A stretch of 64,000 nucleotides of DNA from Mycobacterium sp. IS-836 (lineage in GTDB: Bacteria; Actinomycetota; Actinomycetes; Mycobacteriales; Mycobacteriaceae). Position numbers and translations under genes: made by a program. Under the pieces are notes generated by a model. It saw nothing but the letters and a program-made list of their open reading frames with translations, had not been told where the DNA came from and did not search any database. The stretch is from assembly GCF_001954275.1 (NCBI RefSeq), contig NZ_MBEU01000009.1:62001-126000 (forward strand). Reading direction: 5' to 3'. Positions 44,893 through 51,442 of the stretch are shown here, piece after piece (within the stretch, counting starts at the first letter, position 1; every line of letters starts with the position of its first letter).

Positions 44893-46041
44893 ATGATGGC
44901 CAAGCGTGGAGACAACAAAGCCGCAAAGCAGCGAAGGCAAGAGCGGGAGAAGCGGCGCCGTCAAGCGAGCGCCGACCGAGAGCCGGGTCCGGAGGCGTTT
45001 GGCATCAAGATGCCGCCACCGGGCGCACCGGGTGGTCCCGCTCAACGGCCTGATTTCTCGGAGATTGATTGGGACAAGCTGAAGGCCAAGTACCCCGACG
45101 GCGCGCACGGGCTGATGCGGGCGATGTTCCTTGCGCTTATTGGTGAGCGCGCCAAGCAAGCCAAGAACTTCCTGGCGTGGGGTTTGCGGCCGAACCCGAT
45201 TCACAGCGACAGCCGACTCGCGCACGACAACGCTTCAGTCACGCTTGAGGATGAGCCAAATCTGGTTAGTTCAACCGCGCTCTACCCAGTTATGAACGCA
45301 AGCGAGCACCTGGTGGCGGCGGCAGAGGTGATCGCGCTCGCACTGATGCAGGGACAAATCCGAACCTCAGCGACAGCGGCGCTGTGCCGAATCGCTATGG
45401 AATCGTCGGCCAAGACACTCTGGCTAATCAGCGAGACGGACACGGACGAACGGATTCGCCGCTGCTACGGGTTCCTGAAGGCGGAGCGTGGCCGACAAGA
45501 GGAATTCGAAAAACTTGAGGCCGAGGCTCTGGCGTCGCGTACAGATCCGTTGGCCGAAGCAGATCGGGCCAACTTTGACAAGCGTCGCGCACGGGTGGCC
45601 GCTCGGCACGCCAAGGTAGCCGCGCTGCCCGCAGAGGCGATCACCGGGCCGAGCGGGGGACCACTCAAATTGGTTGAAGATGCGGAATCGTGGATGGACA
45701 AGCACTTACCGCGCAAGGCCGACCCCGAGTTGGACACCGTAATGCACCCACGCAGCGCGAAGAGCTTCTACTCGCTGGGCTCAGGGTTTGTGCACGGGTT
45801 CAAGTGGCTGATGGGTTACGTGCTTGACGACAAAGAATTAGACGACTCACCCCTATTGGCGATCACTCTTGACTCTTTTGGCAACGCCATCCGCATGACC
45901 GAGTCCGCAGTGTCGCTGTACGAGGCACAGTCGATTGGACCCCGACCCGACCCCAAGCGAGTCCGTAACTATCCGGCAGGTCTGGCAGACGCCGTAGCGT
46001 CATTGGCTCCGCAGTATCGGCCAGCCGAAAACCCGCAGTAA
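44893..46041 (+). CDS. Uncharacterised accessory protein, helical, with basic N-terminus
   Basis: 382 aa. The N-terminal ~30 residues are very basic (NKAAKQRRQEREKRRRQ), then Pro/Gly-rich, suggesting nucleic-acid binding. The remainder is helical, with ATAALCRIAMESSAKTLWLISE (near 150-170) and SAKSFYSLGSGFVHGFKWL (near 292), a layout seen in HEPN-like or DUF5677-type phage-defence proteins, though no RxxxxH is evident. The ATG at 44893 follows GGAGG by 6 bases. It opens the lower-GC island and is 25 bases upstream of the HEPN-like gene, so they are probably one operon. No family is firmly recognised. Confidence 0.78.
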   Translation: MMAKRGDNKAAKQRRQEREKRRRQASADREPGPEAFGIKMPPPGAPGGPAQRPDFSEIDWDKLKAKYPDGAHGLMRAMFLALIGERAKQAKNFLAWGLRPNPIHSDSRLAHDNASVTLEDEPNLVSSTALYPVMNASEHLVAAAEVIALALMQGQIRTSATAALCRIAMESSAKTLWLISETDTDERIRRCYGFLKAERGRQEEFEKLEAEALASRTDPLAEADRANFDKRRARVAARHAKVAALPAEAITGPSGGPLKLVEDAESWMDKHLPRKADPELDTVMHPRSAKSFYSLGSGFVHGFKWLMGYVLDDKELDDSPLLAITLDSFGNAIRMTESAVSLYEAQSIGPRPDPKRVRNYPAGLADAVASLAPQYRPAENPQ

Positions 46042-46066
46042 TCCGCGCGAATACCAGGGACTAAGA

Positions 46067-46921
46067 GTGCGAAACATGACACAAGATGAGTGGCTCGAAA
46101 CTCCTGCCGCTGATGCAATCACCAACCTCCTTGCGGTTCTCATGGGCACGCTCGCAAGCGGAATGGGCGGAGCGATCGGCGGGATTCTGACGAAGGTAGG
46201 TACCTCGTTCCTTACGTACCTCATGGATGAGGGAAAGGCGGAGCGTGGAGATACCGGTCCGGATGACAAGCTCACGCAGAAGCTGCGTCAACAGTTGGAT
46301 CCCGACCGCGAAGATCCCCGCCGCTATGGTCTGATCATCGTCGCCATATGGAGCGCATTCGAGTCCTCGTTTGATGACTTCGTAAAGGCACTGATCGTCG
46401 AGCGCCCAGAGACTCTGAGAGACAAGGATATTTCGAGAATAAAGGTCCCGATAACTCAGCTCTTCGCAGACGGTGAGGACAAGGCGGAAGTCGTGTTGGA
46501 CGGCATCAAGGATGCTGTCGGGAAAGGTGCAGGCGTCTCCCGGTGCGAGGCGATCCTCAAGTACCTCGATCTGAGTGGCCCGGTACCTCAAGAGATCAAG
46601 GATCAGGTTTACCACTGTCAGATGATCAGACATGTCTGGGCGCATCGGGCTGGCGTCGCTGATCCGCAGTTTGTTCAGAAGGCGAAACGGCTTGGATTCA
46701 GCGAAGGGGACCTCGTTGCTGTCGATACGCAGCAATTAATAGATTCTCTCAGCGCCGTAGTCTTCTACGCGATGATCATCATGAATCGTCATAGACAACT
46801 GCATGCATTAGAACCCGTAACGGGAATACTCGACTCGAACGAGAAAGCAAGCGGCACAATGAGAGAGGCGTTTCACAATCTCTATGTCACTGCGGATTCG
46901 GATCAGATACGTCAGAAGTAA
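46067..46921 (+). CDS. HEPN-like protein, candidate RNase, accessory island
   Basis: 284 aa. The N-terminal 50 residues hold a Gly/Ala-rich hydrophobic stretch (LLAVLMGTLASGMGGAIGG) that may touch the membrane. The rest is helical, with an ESSFDDFVKALI helix (about 99-110) and the motif Arg188-x4-His193 in MIRHVWAHRAG, the RxxxxH signature of HEPN RNases found in toxin-antitoxin and abortive-infection systems. GTG 46067 or ATG 46076 starts it. GC content is visibly below that of the backbone, and it lies 25 bases after the previous accessory gene, which could be its partner or antidote. Function inferred from motif only. Confidence 0.75.
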   Translation: MRNMTQDEWLETPAADAITNLLAVLMGTLASGMGGAIGGILTKVGTSFLTYLMDEGKAERGDTGPDDKLTQKLRQQLDPDREDPRRYGLIIVAIWSAFESSFDDFVKALIVERPETLRDKDISRIKVPITQLFADGEDKAEVVLDGIKDAVGKGAGVSRCEAILKYLDLSGPVPQEIKDQVYHCQMIRHVWAHRAGVADPQFVQKAKRLGFSEGDLVAVDTQQLIDSLSAVVFYAMIIMNRHRQLHALEPVTGILDSNEKASGTMREAFHNLYVTADSDQIRQK

Positions 46922-47121
46922 AGTCATGTGCCGCGACTCGCTGCGAGGTTTCCTCACAAAGTAGGAATGCCGAGTGCTGACATCTGCTGACGGCGGTCAC
47001 ACGTTGGAGTCGGCATGCTCGTCGAGTTGCTGAGCACTAGTGCATGGCTGCACATGTCGCAGCGCTAATTCGTGATAGACGCGCCACCAGCCTGACTCTC
47101 CGGCAAGATCTCTGAACCCGC

Positions 47122-47159
47122 ACCCAACGGGGTCGGAGCCGGTTCTCCCCGTGCTGGGT
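47122..47159. repeat. Imperfect long hairpin
   Basis: The left arm ACCCAACGGGG (47122-47132) pairs with CCCCGTGCTGGGT (47147-47159), ten matched bases with a small bulge; the 14-base middle can add an inner GGAG/CTCC stem. It could be a terminator for the upstream HEPN-like operon, although it begins 200 bases after that stop, or part of a structured RNA. Confidence 0.4.
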
Positions 47160-47233
47160 TATCAAGCTTCCCGCTCCGAACCCTCAACGTTGACACTGCC
47201 AGCAGACGTTTTGTCGTTACCGTGTCCGACTGC

Positions 47234-47273
47234 AATTGCGACTATTAGTCGCAGAACCAGCGAAGTCGCAATT
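47234..47273. repeat. Repeated inverted motif AATTGCGACT / AGTCGCAATT
   Basis: AATTGCGACT (47234-47243) is exactly inverted at 47264-47273, and a second inverted partial copy, AGTCGCA, lies at 47247-47253, giving either a 3-base-loop hairpin or a longer stem. Alternative pairing of one arm with two partners looks like a switch or a multi-site operator. Confidence 0.5.
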
Positions 47274-47352
47274 CACCACGATCCTCGACGATGGCGTCGT
47301 AGTTCCTCCAGCCATTGGTACCAATGTCAACCCAAGGGTCGACAAATTCGAC

Positions 47353-47396
47353 CGTTGATCTCGGCGCCATGGTGGCAAGATGCGCCGAGATCAACG
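47353..47396 (-). terminator. Perfect 14-base stem with 16-base loop, likely terminator or RNA stem
   Basis: CGTTGATCTCGGCG (47353-47366) and CGCCGAGATCAACG (47383-47396) are perfectly complementary around a 16-base loop. It lies 15 bases after the stop of the small minus-strand membrane-protein frame (47412) and is followed on that strand by a short AT-rich run, so it may end that transcript. The symmetry also allows a role on the plus strand or as a recombination site. Confidence 0.5.
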
Positions 47397-47411
47397 CTGT
47401 TTCGCCCGATT

Positions 47412-47648
47412 TCACGGGCCCATCAGCAGGGTGACCCTGGACAGTGCGGTGGCGTCCCAGGCTGAGATGGCGAGGTTCTTCAGGGTGCGTGCGACTCTTG
47501 CCATAACCCCACCTCCCTTCCTAGCCGATGCCGACAGCAGATGAATCATCTCCGTGATCACGAAGACCGCGAGGAAACCCTCGGGGTCAATCCACTGGTT
47601 AACGATGGCTGCCATCATCAGCGCTGTGACGCCAGTCGCAGCGGACAC
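47412..47648 (-). CDS. Possible small membrane protein with an internal strong ribosome site
   Basis: 78 aa from GTG 47648: one hydrophobic segment (about residues 5-38, ALMMAAIVNQW and FLAVFVITEMIHLL) and a basic amphipathic tail. Inside the frame, AAGGGAGGTGG lies about 5 bases before an ATG at 47504, a much better start that would give a 30-aa peptide beginning MARVARTLKNLAISAWD. Either the long frame, the 30-aa peptide or both may be made. The perfect hairpin 15 bases downstream supports transcription. No family is recognised. Small hydrophobic/amphipathic peptides like this can be type I toxins or phage holin-like, but this is speculation. Confidence 0.35.
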   Translation of the reverse strand: MSAATGVTALMMAAIVNQWIDPEGFLAVFVITEMIHLLSASARKGGGVMARVARTLKNLAISAWDATALSRVTLLMGP

Positions 47649-47956
47649 GTCGGTCGTGTTTCGGCTTGTCGGTGTAGCTGAATTCTACCTAACAATGTGT
47701 CAACGGCGGTGCCAGAGGCTTGGTCTGCCGATGCCGATAATCCGCCATTACTCGGTGTGGTTCTGCTCGGCGTTGTTCCGCTCGGCCGCTTCCAACGCGC
47801 CCACGATTCCTGCACGGACCAGGTCTGCTTCGTTCGTCATCAATATCGCGGTCACGGCGAACCACACCGAGTATTCGATGCGGCCATCACGGGTCTGCCA
47901 CCCAACAAGCCGAACCTCTTGTACGACTCGTGCTCTAATACCGCCTTGTCGGGAGC
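47649..47956. other. Intergenic stretch with a possible decayed gene on the minus strand
   Basis: 308 bases with no full gene. On the minus strand, 47748 to about 47935 reads as a protein-like stretch (RLVGWQTRDGRIEYSVWF, then ADLVRAGIVGALEAAE) ending at a proper stop, but it has no start codon before it runs into the HNH gene's promoter. An upstream +1 frame gives a plausible N-terminal continuation, so it may be a frameshifted remnant. The plus-strand frames here look like shadows. Confidence 0.3.
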
Positions 47957-48691
47957 ATGCACCCAGCGAGGGACACGCGCGGCTACGATGCACCTGTGTT
48001 TGCACCAGGGGAAATAATTTCGTATGTCGAGATGTGCTCCGAAGAAGGCGAAAACCTCCAGCGCGGCATGAACTATCGGACCAGCCACCGACCGTCCGTG
48101 ATTCTGATGAGCCGGCGGCCGGGCGCACCTTACGACGACCGAATCGAAGCGGATGGTCACGTGCTTATCTACGAAGGCCACAACACGCCCAGGACTGCCA
48201 ACGGCCCGGATCCGAAGACACTAGATCAGCCTGAGCGAAGGCCTAGCGGTGCACTGACTGAGAATGGGTTATTCCTACAAGCTGCATTGCGACACCGACA
48301 ATCAGGCGAGCCCGCGGAGCTTGTCCGAGTGTACGAAAAGATGCGGGAAGGCATATGGACATTCAACGGCACTTTCTTGCTGATGGACGGGTGGCGAGAG
48401 CAATCTAAAGGACGGCAGGTATTCAAGTTTCGCTTGGAAACAGATCCGGGAGCAACGCCGGTTGTCGATCTTCGCGAGCCTCGTCTCGAGCAGAATCGAT
48501 TGATCCCAAGGGAGGTGAAACTGGCCGTATGGAAGCGCGATCGTGGCAAGTGTGTGGAATGCGGCAGCAGCCAAAACTTACACTTCGACCACATCATTCC
48601 ATACTCGCGCGGGGGCTCGTCACTCGTAACCGAGAACATCCAGCTTCTCTGCGCGCGCCATAACCTAGCGAAACACGACAGCATTCAGTGA
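47957..48691 (+). CDS. SRA-like/HNH endonuclease, probable modification-dependent (type IV) restriction enzyme
   Basis: 244 aa. Residues about 30-162 resemble an SRA (YDG) base-flipping domain: NYRTSHRPSVILMSRR, DDRIEADGHVLIYEGHN, LTENGLFLQAALRH, ELVRVYEK, IWTFNGTFLLMDGW, FKFRLE. Residues 186-240 form an HNH nuclease: zinc Cys199/Cys202 (CVECG), Asp211-His212 (FDHIIPYSRGG), Asn227, Cys232 and His235-Asn236 (LLCARHNLAKH). SRA-HNH enzymes such as the Streptomyces McrA type cut DNA with modified cytosine. The ATG at 47957 is used but GTG 47996 is possible. It lies in the lower-GC island; no methylase is adjacent, as expected for a type IV enzyme. Confidence 0.82.
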   Translation: MHPARDTRGYDAPVFAPGEIISYVEMCSEEGENLQRGMNYRTSHRPSVILMSRRPGAPYDDRIEADGHVLIYEGHNTPRTANGPDPKTLDQPERRPSGALTENGLFLQAALRHRQSGEPAELVRVYEKMREGIWTFNGTFLLMDGWREQSKGRQVFKFRLETDPGATPVVDLREPRLEQNRLIPREVKLAVWKRDRGKCVECGSSQNLHFDHIIPYSRGGSSLVTENIQLLCARHNLAKHDSIQ

Positions 48692-48833
48692 CTCGTGTGC
48701 AGTTTGCAAAGCAAAGGCTCTGGTTAACCGGCCGACCTGTTCGAGTCGCTTGAGGGCAAAAATCGACATACAGTCGCTCCCACCGCGTTCGCTCCGATAG
48801 CGCGGTCTCGGGTTCTGGCGCACCTCGACCGCG

Positions 48834-49298
48834 CTAAATAAACCCCACTGGCCGAGCGGGCAAAACCGAAAGCCATTCGTCCGAAAGCAGCTCCAGCAGC
48901 TGCCCATCCGGATCGCGGATCATCGCCATTGCCTCCGTGACGGTCTCATCGACCACCGCTCCCCCGAACTCCTCGGCCTTCTCCAACGCGCCACCAAGAT
49001 CGGATACTGAAAACGAGATGTGTGTCAGGCCAATCTGATCCATGACGCGTTCCGATCCGGTGTGAACCTGACGCTTCGAGTAGTCCATGAGCTCGAGCAC
49101 AAAGCCGTCGCGCACCAAGTAGGTCGCGTGCACCCCGAGCGGCTCGGGAAGCTGCACAAGCTTGGCGGTGGGGCCGTCGGGCGGATCAAGCTCCCACCAG
49201 AACTGAAACCCGAGCACCTGCTCGTAGAACCGCCGCGACCGCTCGCGATCGGAGACACACAATCCGACGTGGTTGAAGGTCGTCCGGTGACTACTCAT
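48834..49298 (-). CDS. Glyoxalase/VOC superfamily protein
   Basis: 154 aa with two beta-alpha-beta-beta-beta units: FNHVGLCVSDRERSRRFYEQVLGF at the start (metal His in NHVG) and the second at LTHISFSVSDLGGALEKAEEFG, ending IRDPDGQLLELLSDE with the metal Glu. VOC proteins include glyoxalase I, dioxygenases and fosfomycin-type resistance enzymes; the reaction here is unknown. The ATG at 49298 has GAAAGG 5 bases upstream. It is divergent from the P450 gene across 87 bases and may share its regulation. Confidence 0.87.
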   Translation of the reverse strand: MSSHRTTFNHVGLCVSDRERSRRFYEQVLGFQFWWELDPPDGPTAKLVQLPEPLGVHATYLVRDGFVLELMDYSKRQVHTGSERVMDQIGLTHISFSVSDLGGALEKAEEFGGAVVDETVTEAMAMIRDPDGQLLELLSDEWLSVLPARPVGFI

Positions 49299-49334
49299 CG
49301 TGGCCTTTCTCGGCAGAACCCACGCGCGTAATAA

Positions 49335-49351
49335 TGCAAAGATAGTGCAAA
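49335..49351. promoter_or_regulatory. Direct repeat TGCAAA with 11-base period in a divergent promoter
   Basis: TGCAAA occurs at 49335-49340 and 49346-49351, one helical turn apart, between the divergent VOC and P450 genes, in an AT-rich patch. This is the pattern expected for a dimeric activator or repressor site serving both genes. The regulator is unknown. Confidence 0.4.
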
Positions 49352-49385
49352 AAGCAGAAGTCCCGTCGCGGTGGAGGACTCCCAG

Positions 49386-50654
49386 ATGACAACCCGCCCG
49401 GAGGTCGAACCCGACTCCATCGTCGACTTCGACCACCATTCCGACGAGTTCAACCTCAACCAGCAGCAGATCAACGCCGAGCTGCGGCAGAAATGCCCCG
49501 TCGCCTGGAACCAGAACTACGACGGATTCTGGTACCTCAGCAGCTACGACGCCGTCAGCCAGACCGCCCGCGACGACGACACCTTCTCGCATAGATACGA
49601 CCCCAACGCCGACAACGGCGTCGACTACCAGGGCGAGATGGGCGTGCCGCGCCCCGACGGCCAACCGGCCCTGGGCATCGGCGAGGTCGACGGCGACTAT
49701 CACCTGGCCCTGCGCCACGCGCTGGCGCCGTTCTTCTCCCCGGGCGCCGTCGAAAAACTCAAGCCCTTCATGGAGCAGTCCGCGCACTGGTTCCTCGACC
49801 AGAAGATCACCGATGGACGGATGGACCTCGTCCTCGACTACGCCAGCCCGGTCCCGGCCATCCTCACGATGAAGCTGATGGGCCTGCCCTACGACAACTG
49901 GCACCTCTACGCCAACCTCTTCCACTCCGTCATGGCCGTCCCCCAGGACAGCGACGAGTACGCCAACGCCATCGCCAAAGTCCCCGCCATGATGCAAGAG
50001 GTCCTCGAGTTCGCGGCGGCCCGACGCGCCGACGCCCGAGAAGACCTGACCAGCTTCCTCATCCAGTTCGAATTCGACGGCCAGCGCCTCACCGACGAAC
50101 AGCTGCTCAACATCATCTGGAACCTCATCGGCGGCGGTGTCGACACCACCACCTCCCAGACCGCGCTCACGCTCAAACACCTGGGCACCCATCCCGAGCT
50201 ACGCCAACAACTCATCGACCACCCCGAGCTCTACCGCACGGCCACCGACGAATTCCTGCGCTACTTCTCGGTCAACAAGTCACTGAGCCGCACGGTCACC
50301 CGCGACGTCGAGCTCGACGGCCAACACCTCCGCAAGAACGACCGGGTGATCATCAGCTGGCTATCCGCCAACCACGACGAACAAGAATTCGAGCGACCCG
50401 ACGACGTCATCCTCGATCGAATGCCCAACCGCCACCTCGCCTTTGGGCTCGGGCCGCATCGCTGCATCGGATCCCACCTGGCGCGCCTGATGTCCGAAGT
50501 GATGGTGAAGGCGGTGCTCGACCGCATCCCCGACTACCGGGTCGACGTCGAAAATACCCACCAATACATGAGCAACCCGAGCATGACCGGGCTGGGCCAG
50601 CTACCGGTCACCTTCACGCCGGGAGCGAGCAGGCGCACACCGCGCCCCTGGTGA
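49386..50654 (+). CDS. Cytochrome P450
   Basis: 422 aa, soluble bacterial P450. I-helix GGGVDTTTS (near 248), an ExxR-type DEFLRYF region (near 285), and heme loop FGLGPHRCIGSHLARL (near 350) with the Cys ligand. The family number and substrate cannot be set; it is not CYP121, CYP124 or CYP128. No ferredoxin gene is adjacent. The ATG at 49386 follows GGAGG by 8 bases; the upstream GTG at 49371 overlaps this site. A tetR gene converges on it from 50669. The pair with the VOC gene suggests a small detoxification or catabolic module. Confidence 0.92.
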   Translation: MTTRPEVEPDSIVDFDHHSDEFNLNQQQINAELRQKCPVAWNQNYDGFWYLSSYDAVSQTARDDDTFSHRYDPNADNGVDYQGEMGVPRPDGQPALGIGEVDGDYHLALRHALAPFFSPGAVEKLKPFMEQSAHWFLDQKITDGRMDLVLDYASPVPAILTMKLMGLPYDNWHLYANLFHSVMAVPQDSDEYANAIAKVPAMMQEVLEFAAARRADAREDLTSFLIQFEFDGQRLTDEQLLNIIWNLIGGGVDTTTSQTALTLKHLGTHPELRQQLIDHPELYRTATDEFLRYFSVNKSLSRTVTRDVELDGQHLRKNDRVIISWLSANHDEQEFERPDDVILDRMPNRHLAFGLGPHRCIGSHLARLMSEVMVKAVLDRIPDYRVDVENTHQYMSNPSMTGLGQLPVTFTPGASRRTPRPW

Positions 50655-50668
50655 TGGCTCGCGCGGAA

Positions 50669-51319
50669 TCATGACGAGCCGCTGTCGAGCAGTCCGCGCT
50701 CGATAAGCTCCCACACTTGCCGCTGCGCGAATTCGATGCCGGCCGCAGTTTTGGGTAATGGCCCGTCCAGCAGGAGGTTCGCGAGGCCGTGCACCGCCGA
50801 CCAGACCGCAATCTCGGCTCCGGGCCTGCGGCGTGGGTCCAGCAGTCCGGCGGCTTGGCATTGGTCGAGCACGTCGCTGAGGATCTCGAAGGGATCGGCA
50901 CCATCACGTGGTGATCCGGCGCTCGCGCGAGCCTGATCCCCGGCGGGCGCAGTGGCGGGATGCGAGGTAAACGCGGTTCGGAACAGTCCGGGCTCGGTCA
51001 ACGCGAAGTCAATGTAGGCCGTACCAACCGCGCGCAGTCGCTGGCGGGGAGCTCTGGCGCGGGCAACGCGTCGGCGCATCTCGGCGGCAAGCTCGCTGCG
51101 CGCATGCCGCGACACCTCGTCCAGCAGTGCTTCACGGTCGGCGAAATGACGGTATGCGGCCGAGTGCGACACCCCGGCCGCCCGGGCGGCCTCGCGCAGG
51201 ATGACCCGATCGGGTCCGCCTTCACGAGCCAGCTCGATGCTCGCCTCCACCAACGCCGAGTTCAGCGCGCCGTGGTGGTAGGGCTTTTGGCGCTCCGGGC
51301 CGCCGCCAGCTGGGGTCAT
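50669..51319 (-). CDS. TetR-family regulator of the divergent NmrA gene
   Basis: 216 aa. After an N-terminal KPYHHGALNSALVEA segment, the HTH is VILREAARAAGVSHSAAYRHFADREALL (about 36-62, cited in part), typical of the TetR group with a KxYHHGxL start, followed by a helical ligand domain ending LDSGSS. The ATG at 51319 is chosen as it begins shortly before the conserved KPYHHG. The gap to the divergent NmrA-like gene (123 bases) contains three copies of an ATGTxACC-type half-site, making self-regulation and regulation of that gene likely. Confidence 0.88.
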   Translation of the reverse strand: MTPAGGGPERQKPYHHGALNSALVEASIELAREGGPDRVILREAARAAGVSHSAAYRHFADREALLDEVSRHARSELAAEMRRRVARARAPRQRLRAVGTAYIDFALTEPGLFRTAFTSHPATAPAGDQARASAGSPRDGADPFEILSDVLDQCQAAGLLDPRRRPGAEIAVWSAVHGLANLLLDGPLPKTAAGIEFAQRQVWELIERGLLDSGSS

Positions 51320-51356
51320 GCTCGCCAGAATCCCACACCGACTCGATGTTGACAAC

Positions 51357-51399
51357 GGTCACATGCCGTCGCATACTGCAATGTAACCAGTGGTCACAT
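51357..51399. promoter_or_regulatory. TetR operator cluster with repeated GGTCACAT half-sites
   Basis: ATGTAACC (51381-51388) and GGTCACAT (51392-51399) form an inverted repeat (7 of 8 pairs) around 3 bases. An identical GGTCACAT lies at 51357-51364. All three half-sites are in the gap between the divergent tetR and NmrA-like genes, just where two promoters would overlap. Confidence 0.65.
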
Positions 51400-51442
51400 T
51401 GCGCTACTGGTTCGAAGTACCGATTAGTGGAAGGACAGTCCG

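Larger units (their letters stand above)
46922..47411. other. Structured, gene-poor stretch in the accessory island
   Basis: 490 bases with no convincing coding frame on either strand. It holds three separate inverted-repeat structures (listed separately at 47122-47159, 47234-47273 and 47353-47396). It may carry a non-coding RNA, a recombination site or the remains of a mobile element. No integrase, transposase or tRNA was found. Confidence 0.5.

Noticed and set aside
47554..48234. 226-residue plus-strand frame through the island gap
   Set aside because: Composition is unlike a protein, it overlaps the SRA-HNH gene in another frame and contains no domain.
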